The notes beneath the pieces were generated by a model. The model made no database searches and was not told where the DNA came from. It saw nothing but the letters and a program-made list of their open reading frames with translations. Both the position numbers and the translations under genes were made by a program. From positions 1 through 64,000 of the forward strand of contig JAJXUG010000017.1 of assembly GCA_021783095.1 (NCBI GenBank): 64,000 nt of DNA. Direction: 5' to 3'. Below, piece by piece: positions 1 to 8,236 of this stretch; position 1 is the first letter of the stretch; every line of letters begins with the position of its first letter. This DNA is from Chloroflexota bacterium. Lineage in GTDB: Bacteria > Chloroflexota > Limnocylindria > Limnocylindrales > CSP1-4.

Positions 1-176
1 TCGCGGTCCCCACCCGCTACTTCGACGAGGCGAGCTCGGTCGGCTTCCGGCGCAGCGTGGTGTACGGGCTCTCGACCCTGCGCGTCGTGGGCCGCTACCT
101 GCTCCACCGCACGGGCCTCCGGCGCTCGCCCAAGCTCAGGCCGCGGGCGCCCCGCCGCGAGGCCGGCGCCGCCTGA
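1..176 (+). CDS. C-terminal end of a family 2 glycosyltransferase (partial)
   Basis: Reading from base 3, the last 57 codons of a gene enter from the left edge and stop with TGA at 174-176. The segment contains VPTRYFDEASSVGFRRS followed by a basic, Arg-rich tail. The RYF-EASS-xxFRRSVxYGL pattern is what I associate with the end of bacterial GT2 (dolichyl-phosphate-mannose-synthase-like) enzymes, which move a sugar from a nucleotide donor to a lipid or polysaccharide acceptor. The catalytic part lies outside the window, so the family call rests on this tail and on the next gene, a flippase-like membrane protein that overlaps it by one base (TGATG). Such pairs are common in cell-envelope glycan operons. 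Confidence 0.55.
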   Translation, partial: AVPTRYFDEASSVGFRRSVVYGLSTLRVVGRYLLHRTGLRRSPKLRPRAPRREAGAA

Positions 177-1168
177 TGCGCTCCCGGGGCGGGCTCGGGC
201 GGGCTGCGGTGGGGATCGCCATCTCGGCGGTCGCGCTGTACCTGGTGGTTCGGAGCGTCGACCTCGGTGCGACCTGGAACGCCATGCGCACGGCGCAGCC
301 CGGTTGGCTGCTGCTGCTCGGCGGCTTCGTCGCCACCGATCTGCTCATCCGCGGCCTCCGCTGGCGGATCCTGCTCTCGCCCGTGGGCCGCGTCGCGTAC
401 CGCGACTCGCTGGGGGCGCTCCTCGTCGGCTACCTCGCCAACAATGTCCTGCCCGCACGGCTGGGCGAGATCATCCGCAGCCACGACATGGGCGAGCGCT
501 CGGGACTGTCCAAGTCGACGATCCTGGGCACCATCGTCGTGGAGCGGGTCATGGACACGCTCGTGGTGGTGGTGATCGCGGCGATCGCGATCTTCGTCCT
601 CTCGGTGCGCGGCGTGGTCGCGTCCGCGGTGCTGGTCGGGCTCGCCGTCACCGCACTGCTCGTGGTGGGGATCGTCGTGGGCTTGGTGGCCCACCGATTG
701 CCCGGCGCCGATCGCCTGTCCGCGTTCATCTACCGCTGGCCGCGCATCCACGGGCTGCTTGTCCGGCTGCGCGCCGGGCTGGCGATCGTCAGCAATGTCC
801 GGGTCATGGCGATCGCGCTCGTGCTCACGCTGGGCTCGTGGTCCTGCGCAGTGCTCGGGTTCGCGGCAGCCGCCCAGTCCGTGGGCATCCAGCCGACGAT
901 GGGCCAGGCCGCGTTGCTCGCGGCGGGCGTCAACCTCGCGACCGCGGTGCCGGCCGCGCCGGGCTACGTGGGCACGTTCGAGCTGGCGGCGGTGGCCATC
1001 GCGGCGTCCGTGGGCATCGAGCGCGAGCCCGCCCTCGCCTTCGCGGTGCTGGTGCACGCGTTCTCGCTGCTGATCACCTCGCTTGGGGGCGCGGCTGCGC
1101 TCCTCGTCGGCGGGCGGCGTCGCGCCCGGCTAGAGGTTCCCGTCCCGGAGCCGGGGACTGAGCCATGA
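176..1168 (+). CDS. Flippase-like integral membrane protein (LPG synthase TM / UPF0104 family)
   Basis: The gene encodes 330 aa with about eight hydrophobic segments and almost no soluble domain. Family hallmarks are NNVLPARLGE at about residues 89-98 and PAAPGYVGTFE at about 257-267. These match the transmembrane domain of lysylphosphatidylglycerol synthases, which also occurs alone in proteins thought to flip or transport lipid-linked substrates. There is no C-terminal LPG synthetase domain, so aminoacyl transfer is not expected. The start overlaps the glycosyltransferase stop (TGATG), and the end overlaps the next gene by four bases (ATGA), so the three genes are probably co-transcribed. 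The role in lipid-linked sugar export is inferred from this context. Confidence 0.85.
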   Translation: MRSRGGLGRAAVGIAISAVALYLVVRSVDLGATWNAMRTAQPGWLLLLGGFVATDLLIRGLRWRILLSPVGRVAYRDSLGALLVGYLANNVLPARLGEIIRSHDMGERSGLSKSTILGTIVVERVMDTLVVVVIAAIAIFVLSVRGVVASAVLVGLAVTALLVVGIVVGLVAHRLPGADRLSAFIYRWPRIHGLLVRLRAGLAIVSNVRVMAIALVLTLGSWSCAVLGFAAAAQSVGIQPTMGQAALLAAGVNLATAVPAAPGYVGTFELAAVAIAASVGIEREPALAFAVLVHAFSLLITSLGGAAALLVGGRRRARLEVPVPEPGTEP

Positions 1169-1890
1169 GCGGTCGTGGGGCGCGACCTTGGCCGGGAGCC
1201 TGGGAGCGAGGCGGGGACTGGATGGCCGAGGCGGCCGCCGACCTGGCGCATCTGGGTTTCGAGCTGCTCGATGGGCTGGAGCCCGGGACCGCGCCCGGTC
1301 CACGGCTGCTGGTCGCCCTGCGCGACGAGCCCACGCTCGAGCACTTTGACCCCGAGGAGGCGACGTTCTGGGAGGTCCACGCCGGCCGAGGCCGACTGGC
1401 GACGCTCAATCGGAAGACCGTGCTGCCGCATGAGCAGCCGTTCTCCTGGGGGCGGATCCAGGTTGCCGACCGGATCCCCGTGACGAACCAGTTCCTCACC
1501 TTCGGCGGCGCGCTGGTCGCCGACGCCGCCAACGATCACGAAGCCTTCGCGGCGTTCGTGTCGCCTGCGCCGATCGTGCGCTGGGCCGGCCATTCGCAGG
1601 GCGTTGACCCGCTGGTCGACGAGATCGGCGCGTTCTTCGCCCGGCTGATGGTCCCGATCGACTTCCAGCCCGAGGCCGAGACGCGCATCGCCCAGGCTGA
1701 TCCCGACACGCTCTACGCCGTCTTCCTCCACGACGCGGCGAATCGGTTCCGGCCGGGCGGCCGCCTGCGCGACGAGTACCCGGACGTGGCGGCCGGGCTG
1801 ACCCACGAGGCGCGGTCCCTGCATCGCGACAAGCCGGCTGCCTGGCAGGCTGGCGCCGACCTCCTGGCGTCGTTGCAGCTGGGATCGTAG
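1165..1890 (+). CDS. Conserved-looking hypothetical protein, 241 aa
   Basis: The start overlaps the upstream flippase-like gene by ATGA, which supports translational coupling. The protein is soluble and acidic, with no signal peptide and no membrane segment. I do not recognise a catalytic motif. Notable stretches are FGGALVADAANDHEAF in the middle and WAGHSQGVDPLVDEIGAFFARL at about 140-161, ending in a helical region. The composition and aperiodic sequence look like a folded alpha/beta protein rather than a frame shadow. Its operon position suggests work with the glycolipid or envelope genes upstream, but that is inference only. Confidence 0.7.
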   Translation: MSGRGARPWPGAWERGGDWMAEAAADLAHLGFELLDGLEPGTAPGPRLLVALRDEPTLEHFDPEEATFWEVHAGRGRLATLNRKTVLPHEQPFSWGRIQVADRIPVTNQFLTFGGALVADAANDHEAFAAFVSPAPIVRWAGHSQGVDPLVDEIGAFFARLMVPIDFQPEAETRIAQADPDTLYAVFLHDAANRFRPGGRLRDEYPDVAAGLTHEARSLHRDKPAAWQAGADLLASLQLGS

Positions 1891-2080
1891 GAGCGGACTC
1901 CACGCCCCACGTCCGCGAGGCCGGGGTCGGAGCCGAGTGGGCCGGCTCGAGAATCGGGGTGAACCGGGGCAGGATGGCACTTGGCGTCGGCGGCCCCGGG
2001 CGAGATCGTGAGTGGACGCCGGTGTCGGCGGGTATGTTCTCGAGGGCCCGTGCGACTCCGGATGTGCTCGAGGAGCCGTG

Positions 2081-2398
2081 ATGATTCAGGTGCTGCGACC
2101 TGCCCTGCAAGCCATCCCGGTCACGGTCCACCGGTCCGTGTCCGGGACCCGATCCCGGCTCGCCCTCGAGCTGCGCGTCGTCGCGGAAGATCTCGCCGGC
2201 CGCGTGGACAGAGACGAGCTCACCTCCGACGAAGAACTCCGACTCAACGACGCGCTCGACGGCGCCGTTGAGTCCGTCCTGCCCCAGGTCCTCGACGTCC
2301 TGGAGCAGGCGCTCACGCCGCGCGTCGAGGCGCTGCCCCTCCACGCGCGACTCACGCTGACCAGAGCCCGGGGGCGTCGCGAATACGGGCTCGATTGA
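2081..2398 (+). CDS. Small hypothetical protein, 105 aa
   Basis: The start is the ATG after an AGGAG ribosome-binding site at 2071-2075; the open frame extends 23 codons further upstream without such a site. The protein (MIQVLRPALQ...) begins with a beta-like segment and is then mostly charged helix with EELRLNDALDGAVESVLPQVLDVL. It is reminiscent of small two-layer proteins, but I recognise no family. It is followed by a strong hairpin at 2444-2477, which fits the end of a transcript. An opposite-strand frame overlaps it, so coding is likely but not certain. Confidence 0.45.
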   Translation: MIQVLRPALQAIPVTVHRSVSGTRSRLALELRVVAEDLAGRVDRDELTSDEELRLNDALDGAVESVLPQVLDVLEQALTPRVEALPLHARLTLTRARGRREYGLD

Positions 2399-2443
2399 GC
2401 CCGACGGGCTCCTCAAGCCCGGCGCCGCCCTCAGCGGCCCAAT

Positions 2444-2477
2444 GCGGCCGGCACCGATCCCCCCCGGTGCCGGCCGC
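2444..2477. terminator. Perfect 13-bp stem hairpin between convergent genes
   Basis: Bases 2444-2456 are the exact reverse complement of 2465-2477, with an 8-nt loop of atcccccc. It lies between the ends of two convergent genes (2398 plus, 2592 minus), so it can terminate both. No T-tract follows on the plus strand, so it would be a GC-rich hairpin terminator or transcript-end stabiliser. Confidence 0.6.
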
Positions 2478-2591
2478 GACCCGTTCCGGCGCCCGGGAGC
2501 GCATGAGCGCCTCCCCCGAGCGGATCCTGCAGTCACGCTCGGACCCGGGCTGCGCCGCCGGGGCCGGAACTTCAGATCTCGCGTGCGAACG

Positions 2592-2870
2592 CTACGCGCG
2601 GTCCAGCTCCCGGGAGATCGCGCGCAGGATGAACCGCGCTGCCTCCGCGCTCTTGCCGCCCAGCCTCTCACCCTCGTCGGCCGAGAGCGCGCGGGCCAGG
2701 TCAGCGAGCATCAGGTCCAGCGCCGGAGTCCGCACCAGCGCCCCGGAGGCGAACGCCGCCTCCAGCCCGGCGGCGGCGTTCCGGGCGTTGTCCACCGCGT
2801 GGCCCCTCGCCTCCACGCGCTCGCGGAAGGCAGCCCGGGCGGCGTCGGCGGCGGGGCCAGCGGACGGCAC
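2592..2870 (-). CDS. Small helical hypothetical protein, 92 aa
   Basis: The predicted protein is almost entirely alpha-helical, Ala/Arg-rich and without Cys or Trp (e.g. RVEARGHAVDNARNAAAG, then EGERLGGKSAEAARFILRAI). It has no signal peptide. It lies 60 bp downstream of the GNAT gene on the same strand and may be its operon partner. I do not recognise the family. A helical toxin/antitoxin-like or DUF protein is possible, but nothing proves it. Confidence 0.5.
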   Translation of the reverse strand: MPSAGPAADAARAAFRERVEARGHAVDNARNAAAGLEAAFASGALVRTPALDLMLADLARALSADEGERLGGKSAEAARFILRAISRELDRA

Positions 2871-2930
2871 GGCGCTCAGCCCTGAGGTGGCGCCGCGGCG
2901 TCGGCGGCGGCGCCCGTGGACGGCATCGAC

Positions 2931-3542
2931 TCAGGCCCGCCGGGTGATGCTGGCGCGGCCGTCGGCGGCGGCCCGCTCCTGCCAGCGGCGCGCCCGCCAC
3001 TCGGGCTCGAGGATGCTCATGTGGATCTCGTCCCACCACTTGCCGTCGCGCCAGATCGCCTCGCGCGCCCGGCCCTCGTCCACGAAGCCCACGCGCGCGT
3101 AGGCGCGGATCGCCCGCTCGTTGAACGCGAACACGGTGAGCGCGACCCGGTGCAGGTTCAGCGCGGAGAAGGCGTGGTCGACCATGAGCTCCGTGGCCTC
3201 GCCGCCGTAGCCCTTGCCCCAGCAGTCGTGCTCGCCGATCGTGATGTGGAACAGCGCCGAGCCGTTGTCGCCGTCGAACTGGCTGAAGGCGCAGGAGCCG
3301 ATGAGCCGGTTGCTCGCCTTGACGTGGATGCCCATCGCGAGCGCATCGGGGCCGATCGCGCGCATCAGGAAGAACCGCTCGATCTCCTCGGGGCGCATCG
3401 GCCCGTCCTGGTAGCGGGTCAGCCGCGCGACCTCCGGATCCGCATACCAGCGCTGGAAGTCGGCCAGGTTCTCCCGCGTGTGGCGGCGCAGGACCACGGT
3501 CTCGCCCTCGAGGTGCTCGGGGAACCAGCGTCGGTGGAGCAT
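2931..3542 (-). CDS. GNAT N-acetyltransferase, RimJ/RimL type
   Basis: The 203-residue protein has the full GNAT layout. LEGETVVLRRHTRENLADF forms the first strand and helix. IGSCAFSQF and ALFHITIGEHDCWGKGYGGEATELMVDHAF carry the acetyl-CoA-binding loop (WGKGYGGEA as the R/Q-x-x-G-x-G/A equivalent). LHRVALTVFAFNERAIRAYARVGFVDEGRAREAI is the C-terminal half with the N-x-x-A-I-x-x-Y-x-x-x-G-F signature. It should transfer acetyl groups from acetyl-CoA to an amine, either a protein N-terminus or a small molecule; the substrate is not readable. It is divergent from DNA ligase with only 27 bp between the two start codons. Confidence 0.9.
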   Translation of the reverse strand: MLHRRWFPEHLEGETVVLRRHTRENLADFQRWYADPEVARLTRYQDGPMRPEEIERFFLMRAIGPDALAMGIHVKASNRLIGSCAFSQFDGDNGSALFHITIGEHDCWGKGYGGEATELMVDHAFSALNLHRVALTVFAFNERAIRAYARVGFVDEGRAREAIWRDGKWWDEIHMSILEPEWRARRWQERAAADGRASITRRA

Positions 3543-3569
3543 CAGCGCTCACCCTATACCATCGCGCTC
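3543..3569. promoter_or_regulatory. 27-bp bidirectional promoter with overlapping -10 elements
   Basis: The whole space between the divergent GNAT and DNA ligase genes is 27 bp. On the plus strand TACCAT (3557-3562) ends 7 nt before the ligase ATG. On the minus strand TAGGGT (3551-3556) ends 8 nt before the GNAT ATG. The two hexamers abut around a CTATAC core. This fits two leaderless transcripts from a near-symmetrical promoter; no Shine-Dalgarno sequence fits in the gap. Confidence 0.55.
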
Positions 3570-5261
3570 ATGCGCCGCTGGAGCGAAATCGCCGATCGCG
3601 TCGCCGCCACGAGCAGGACGTCCGAGAAGACGGCGATCCTCGCGGACTACCTCGCCTCGCTCGCGCCTGACGACCTCCCCGTCGCGACGGTGTTCCTGAC
3701 CGGGCGGCCCTTCTCGGACCAGCGCACCATCGGCATCGGCTGGGCCGGGCTCGCCGCGGCCGTCCGCGCGGTAGCCGATGTCGACGCCGGGGCACTCGGC
3801 CGCGCCTATGACGACTCGTCGGACCTCCCGACCTCCGTCCGCGATGTCCTCGCGGCGGCGGGCCACGCCCCCGACCCGGCGGCGGAGCCCACCCTCGCCG
3901 AGGTGCGCGACGCGTTCGACCGGATGGAGGCGGCCGCCGGGCCGGCCGCGAAGCAGGCCCTCCTCGAGGCGCTCATCCGCCGCAGCTCCCCGGCCACCGC
4001 GGGCGCCCTCGTCAAGGTGCTGACGGGCGAGCTCCGCATCGGGCTCCGCGAGGGGCTCCTGGAGGCGGCCATCGCCCGCGGTTTCGGCCGCCCGCTGGTC
4101 GCCGTCAAGCGCGCCACGCAGCTCACCGGCGACGTCGGGCGCGCAGCCGCCCTCGCCCGCGAGGACCGCCTCGGCGAGGCCGGCCTCGCCCTGTTCCGCC
4201 CGATCCGGTTCATGCTCGCGTCGCCCGCCGAGGACGCGGCGGAGATCATGGCGCGTCTCGGCCCCGTGGCGTGGGTGGAGGACAAGTACGACGGCATCCG
4301 CGCCCAGCTCCACCGGCGGGGGACCGAGGTGCGCCTCTTCTCGCGCGACCTCAACGACATCGGCGGCCAGTTCCCGGAGGTGATCGACGCAGCGCGCGAG
4401 CTCGCGTGGGCCGGCATGCTCGACGGCGAGGTCCTCGCCTGGAATGATGGCAGGGTCCTGCCGTTCCTCCAGCTCCAGGCGCGCCTGGGGCGCAAGTCGC
4501 CGTCGGCCAGGATCCGCGCGGAAGTCCCGGTGATCTTCGTGGCCTGGGACGCGCTCGCCCTCGACGATGACGGGGACGGCGTCGTGCGGCCCCTGCTGGA
4601 CGTGCCGCTCACGGAGCGGCGCGCGCGGCTGGAGCGGCTGGCGCTCCCGCTGGCCGCCGACGGCGGGGGCTTCGCGCTGAGCCATCTGGTCACCGTCGCG
4701 TCGGCGGACGAGCTGGAGGCCGCGTTCACCGCCGCCCGCGCGAGGCGCAACGAGGGACTGATGGTCAAAGACCCGGCCAGCGCCTACACACCCGGCCGAC
4801 GAGGGCTCGGCTGGCTGAAGATGAAGAAGGCGCTGGCGACGCTCGACTGCGTGGTGGTGGGTGTCGAGGTGGGTCACGGCAAGCGGCACGGCGTGCTCTC
4901 GGACTACACGTTCGCCGTCCGCGACGAGGCGAGCGGCGACCTCGTCACCATCGGCAAGGCGTACAGCGGTCTGACGGATGCGGAGATCGCGGAGATGACC
5001 CGCTGGTTCGAGGCGCACACGATCTCCGTGCACGGCCGGTTCCGCCTCGTCGAGCCGACGGTCGTGGTCGAGGTGGCGTTCGACGTGATCATGCGCAGCA
5101 CGCGCCACCGGTCCGGCTACGCGCTCCGCTTCCCGCGGATCGCCGGGCTGCGGCTCGACAAGCCTGCCGACGAGGTCGACACGACCGCGACGGTGGCTGC
5201 GCTGTACGAGGGACTCCAACACGGTGCCGAGCACCTCGTGACCGCCTCTGCGCGCCGCTGA
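3570..5261 (+). CDS. ATP-dependent DNA ligase, 563 aa
   Basis: Joins nicks in duplex DNA using ATP. The enzyme adenylates itself on Lys239 in the motif-I sequence EDKYDGIRAQ. Later motifs are RLFSRDLNDI (motif Ia), LDGEVLAW (III), EGLMVKDP (IV) and GLGWLKMKK (V). Residues 1-210 form the helical DNA-binding domain of archaeal-type/LigB-like ligases, with LTGELRIGLREGLLEAAIARGFG. The C-terminal OB-fold spans about 430-563. The length is normal for the family. The frame is open far upstream, but the real start is the ATG at 3570, where the ligase homology begins and a -10 hexamer sits 7 nt upstream. It is probably an accessory repair ligase; no Ku or LigD partner is near. Confidence 0.95.
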   Translation: MRRWSEIADRVAATSRTSEKTAILADYLASLAPDDLPVATVFLTGRPFSDQRTIGIGWAGLAAAVRAVADVDAGALGRAYDDSSDLPTSVRDVLAAAGHAPDPAAEPTLAEVRDAFDRMEAAAGPAAKQALLEALIRRSSPATAGALVKVLTGELRIGLREGLLEAAIARGFGRPLVAVKRATQLTGDVGRAAALAREDRLGEAGLALFRPIRFMLASPAEDAAEIMARLGPVAWVEDKYDGIRAQLHRRGTEVRLFSRDLNDIGGQFPEVIDAARELAWAGMLDGEVLAWNDGRVLPFLQLQARLGRKSPSARIRAEVPVIFVAWDALALDDDGDGVVRPLLDVPLTERRARLERLALPLAADGGGFALSHLVTVASADELEAAFTAARARRNEGLMVKDPASAYTPGRRGLGWLKMKKALATLDCVVVGVEVGHGKRHGVLSDYTFAVRDEASGDLVTIGKAYSGLTDAEIAEMTRWFEAHTISVHGRFRLVEPTVVVEVAFDVIMRSTRHRSGYALRFPRIAGLRLDKPADEVDTTATVAALYEGLQHGAEHLVTASARR

Positions 5262-5447
5262 CGCCGGCATGCGATCGGGCCGCCCCTGACCGGGACCCAT
5301 GGGGCCCGGCCTGAGGGCGCCTCGCGGCGGCCCCTTCGCCGGAGACCCATGGCCTGCCACCGCTCGCCCGCGGATGTGGCGCAGGCTTCGCGAGCCTCGT
5401 ACCCTGTACGCACGCGTCCTCGTCCAGGTGCGACCGGGGAGGAAGCC

Positions 5448-6017
5448 ATGTTCGCAGCGTTCTCGGATCTTGGCCGAGTTGAACTCACCCTGTACACCGA
5501 TTCGCTCATCGTCCGAGGCGGCGTCCGGACCCGCCAGCATCGGGTGAGCGACATCCTCAACCTGTCGGAGACGCCCTACCTCGTGCTCGAGGGCGTCACG
5601 GTGACCGAGCTCGACGGACGCACCGAGCCGATCACAGCCGACGTCGCCCAGATCAACCTCGACGCGGTGCTGTTCGCCGTGGTGGACACGCCCGTGGCGC
5701 CCTCGCCCGAGCTCCGCGCGCCCAAGATGCAACGCGGGGCGATCATCTCGGTCCCGCCGTTCCGGGTCACCGGCACGCTTCACCTGCTGGCCGGCTCGAC
5801 CAACCTGCGCGAGGCCCTGACCGACTTGACCGGGCGGTTCCTGCCCGTGACCGACGCTGAGTTCCAGGCGAAGGCGCTGGGCCTGGACCCGCAGCCCGCG
5901 CTGATGGTCGCGGTCAACCACCAGCGGGCGCACATCCTCGCCCAGTACTCGCATCTCGGGGATCGGCCGGGCGAGAGCGGCCCGGCCGCGGCGGACCCCT
6001 GGGAGGGGACCCGCTGA
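5448..6017 (+). CDS. Conserved hypothetical protein, 189 aa
   Basis: The start is fixed by a strong GGGAGGA ribosome-binding site six bases before ATG (5448). The protein is soluble and beta-rich: VELTLYTDSLIVRGGVRTRQHRVSD, then PYLVLEGVTVTELDG, and two similar halves (residues about 8-70 and 100-170). The second half includes VPPFRVTGTLHLLAG and REALTDLTGRFLPVTDAEF. This repeated strand pattern suggests two related beta domains. I recognise no catalytic motif or named family with confidence. It sits alone between DNA ligase and the convergent rhodanese gene. Confidence 0.8.
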   Translation: MFAAFSDLGRVELTLYTDSLIVRGGVRTRQHRVSDILNLSETPYLVLEGVTVTELDGRTEPITADVAQINLDAVLFAVVDTPVAPSPELRAPKMQRGAIISVPPFRVTGTLHLLAGSTNLREALTDLTGRFLPVTDAEFQAKALGLDPQPALMVAVNHQRAHILAQYSHLGDRPGESGPAAADPWEGTR

Positions 6018-6085
6018 GTCGGCCACTCCGCCAGCCGCCGAGCTCGGCGGCAGGGCAACGCTCCGTTCTGGCGCCCTGCTGCCCC

Positions 6086-6973
6086 TCAGCGCCCCAGCAG
6101 CAGGTCGAAGCGCTCGCCCCACTCGGACCAGCCACCGTCGTACACCGCCACGTCTTCGTGGCCCAGGAGCGTGAGCACGAAGGCGAGGCGCGTGGCCGCG
6201 ACCCCCGCGGCGTCGTAGCAGACCAGGCGCCGGTTCTTGGTGATGTTGGCCTTGAGCAGCAGGGTCCGCAGCTCGTCGGGGTCCCGCAGCAGCTGCGAAC
6301 CGGGCCGGCTCAGCGCAGCGGCAGGCAAGTTGATGGCACCCGGGATGTGGCCCAGGCGCGTGGCCTCACCCTCGAGCCCGCGGAACTCAGCTGGCCCGCG
6401 CGCATCGAGCAGCTGCACCTCGGGTGAGCCGAGCAGGTTGCGGACGTCGCCGATGGTCAGCCGCAGCCGGACCTGCGCGCGGGGCGTGAAGGTGGCGCGC
6501 GGCGGCTCGGGGATGCCGTTCACCACCTGGTGCCCGCCCGACGTCCAAACCGGCCATCCGCCATCAAGGACCCGGGCCGCCTCGTAGCCGTAGGCGCGCA
6601 GGCTCCACCACACCCGCGAGGCGTAGTAGCCCTGCGTGTCGTCGTAGATCACGACCGACGTCCCGTCGCCGATCCCCGCGCGCGACATGGCCGCCGCGAT
6701 CCTGTCCGGCGCCGCCAGCTGGAACGCGCTGCCGCCGTCCGTCACCTGCGTCACGGCCTCGCGCCAGTCGAGGTGGACCGCGGAGGGGACGTGCCCCGTG
6801 CCGTAGAGCGTGGCCGCGGTGCCGTCGATCCGCCAGCGGACGTCGAGCACGCGGAGGTCGGGCCGATCGAGGTTCTCGGCCAGCCAGTCGGGCGTGGCGA
6901 GGAGCTCCGGGCGGGCGAAGCCGGACACGCGGACCTCCAGCGGTGACGGGGCGCCGGCCCAGCGCAGGCGCAT
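6086..6973 (-). CDS. Two-domain rhodanese-like sulfurtransferase
   Basis: The protein has two rhodanese domains. The N-terminal half carries LRVLDVRW and GHVPSAVHLDW, but its loop reads VVIYDDTQGYYASR with Asp instead of Cys, as usual for the inactive half. The C-terminal half has LLDARGPAEFRG, GHIPGAINLP and the active loop LVCYDAAGVAATRL, with the persulfide-carrying Cys near residue 252. The family includes thiosulfate and 3-mercaptopyruvate sulfurtransferases; the loop is closer to the thiosulfate type, but the substrate is open. I place the start at the ATG ending at 6973. A further in-frame ATG three codons upstream (6982) overlaps the neighbouring promoter. Confidence 0.9.
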   Translation of the reverse strand: MRLRWAGAPSPLEVRVSGFARPELLATPDWLAENLDRPDLRVLDVRWRIDGTAATLYGTGHVPSAVHLDWREAVTQVTDGGSAFQLAAPDRIAAAMSRAGIGDGTSVVIYDDTQGYYASRVWWSLRAYGYEAARVLDGGWPVWTSGGHQVVNGIPEPPRATFTPRAQVRLRLTIGDVRNLLGSPEVQLLDARGPAEFRGLEGEATRLGHIPGAINLPAAALSRPGSQLLRDPDELRTLLLKANITKNRRLVCYDAAGVAATRLAFVLTLLGHEDVAVYDGGWSEWGERFDLLLGR

Positions 6974-6976
6974 CGA

Positions 6977-6982
6977 TATCAT
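6977..6982 (+). promoter_or_regulatory. -10 hexamer TATCAT for a leaderless GTG start
   Basis: TATCAT ends 6 nt before the GTG at 6989 of the aminotransferase gene. The surrounding GATATC is palindromic, and on the other strand TATGAT (6983-6978) reads towards the rhodanese gene. This is another candidate shared divergent promoter. Confidence 0.5.
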
Positions 6983-6988
6983 ACGGGC

Positions 6989-8236
6989 GTGCTGTCCCCC
7001 TTCATGCCGGAGCCCGAGCGGGTTGCGGCCGTCCGCGAGCTCCTGCCCGCCACGCGCGCCGGGATCTACCTCAACGCCGGCACGTGCGGCCCAATCCCCG
7101 CGGAGTCGCAGCGCGCGATGGACGAGCAGGCGGCCCTCGAGCTGACGACCGGGCGCGCCCTCGCGGAGCAGTGGCGGGACGCGTCAGCCCGGATGGACGA
7201 GGCGCGGGCAGCCGTCGCGGCCGTGATGATCGCGGACCCCGCGGACATCGCCCTGACGCACTCGACCTCGGACGGGCTCAACCTGATCGTCTCGTCGCTG
7301 CCCTGGCGGCCCGGCGACCGCGTCCTCACGACCAGCCACGAGCATCCCGGCGGCCTCGGGCCGCTGCTCGCGCTCCGGGCGCGACTCGGGGTGGAGGTGG
7401 AGCGGGTGGACGTGGGCGACGGCGGCGATCCCGATCGCGTGGTGGCCGCCTTCGAGGCCGCGCTCGTCCGGCCGGCCCGCGCGATCATGGTGAGCCACGC
7501 GCTCTGGACCACGGGGGCCGTGCTGCCCGTGGCCCGCCTGGCCGCCCTCGCGCGCGCCGCCGGGGTCGTCTCGGTGGTGGACGGCGCCCAGTCCGCGGGC
7601 GCGATCCCGGTGGTCCTCGACGAGCTGGGCGTGGACGCTTACGCGATGCCCGCCCAGAAGTGGCTGCTCGGCCCGGAGGGCATGGGTGCCCTGTGGGTCC
7701 GCCGCGGGCTGGCCGACGCCACGGTCCCGGCTCTCGCGGGCTACCTCTCGTACCGCGAGTTCTCGTTCGAGGAGCCGGTGCTCCAGCCGGGCGCCCGCCG
7801 CTTCGAGGCGACCGGCTTCCACCGGCCCTCCGTGGTGGGCTTCGCCCGCAGCCTCGGCTGGCTCTCGATGTACGTCGGGGTGCCCTGGGCGCAGGAGCGG
7901 GCGGTCCGTCTCGCGGGCGCGATGGCCGACCGTCTGGCCGCGATCCCGGGCGTGAGCCTCGTGACGCCGCGGCCCGTCGCCGGTACGCTGGTCGCGTTCC
8001 GGATCGCGGGCTGGACTGCGGCCGAGGCCCTCGCGGAGGTGGCGCCGCGGGCCATGGCGATCCTCCGCGACCTGCCCGCGATCGACGCCCTCCGCCTCTC
8101 GATCGGCTTCTGGACCACCGCGGCCGAGCTCGACCGGGTGGCTGAGGTGGTCGAGCAGGTGGCACGGCACACGCCGGGGACCCTGCCGACGCGGCGGCTG
8201 ACCGTCCTGGGCAGCGATGGCCAGCCCCTCGCCTGA
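6989..8236 (+). CDS. Aminotransferase class V / cysteine-desulfurase-like PLP enzyme, 415 aa
   Basis: A fold-type I PLP enzyme with YLNAGTCGPIP at the N-terminus, THSTSDGLNLI (phosphate loop, about 90-100), SHEHPGG with the stacking His near 118, VVDGAQSAGA with Asp198 for the pyridine nitrogen, and PAQKWLLGPEG with the Schiff-base Lys224. This pattern is that of the isopenicillin-N-epimerase/SufS-like branch, which includes cysteine desulfurases, selenocysteine lyases and epimerases. The mobile Cys loop of true desulfurases is not obvious, so sulfur transfer is uncertain. The divergent rhodanese neighbour makes sulfur metabolism attractive, but this remains inference. The GTG start is supported by the leaderless -10 element. 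Confidence 0.88.
   Translation: MLSPFMPEPERVAAVRELLPATRAGIYLNAGTCGPIPAESQRAMDEQAALELTTGRALAEQWRDASARMDEARAAVAAVMIADPADIALTHSTSDGLNLIVSSLPWRPGDRVLTTSHEHPGGLGPLLALRARLGVEVERVDVGDGGDPDRVVAAFEAALVRPARAIMVSHALWTTGAVLPVARLAALARAAGVVSVVDGAQSAGAIPVVLDELGVDAYAMPAQKWLLGPEGMGALWVRRGLADATVPALAGYLSYREFSFEEPVLQPGARRFEATGFHRPSVVGFARSLGWLSMYVGVPWAQERAVRLAGAMADRLAAIPGVSLVTPRPVAGTLVAFRIAGWTAAEALAEVAPRAMAILRDLPAIDALRLSIGFWTTAAELDRVAEVVEQVARHTPGTLPTRRLTVLGSDGQPLA

Noticed and set aside
3549-6122. An 857-codon open frame on the minus strand opposite DNA ligase
   Set aside because: It is the antisense shadow of a GC-rich gene: Arg/His/Gly-rich, without domains, while the plus strand encodes a full DNA ligase with all motifs.
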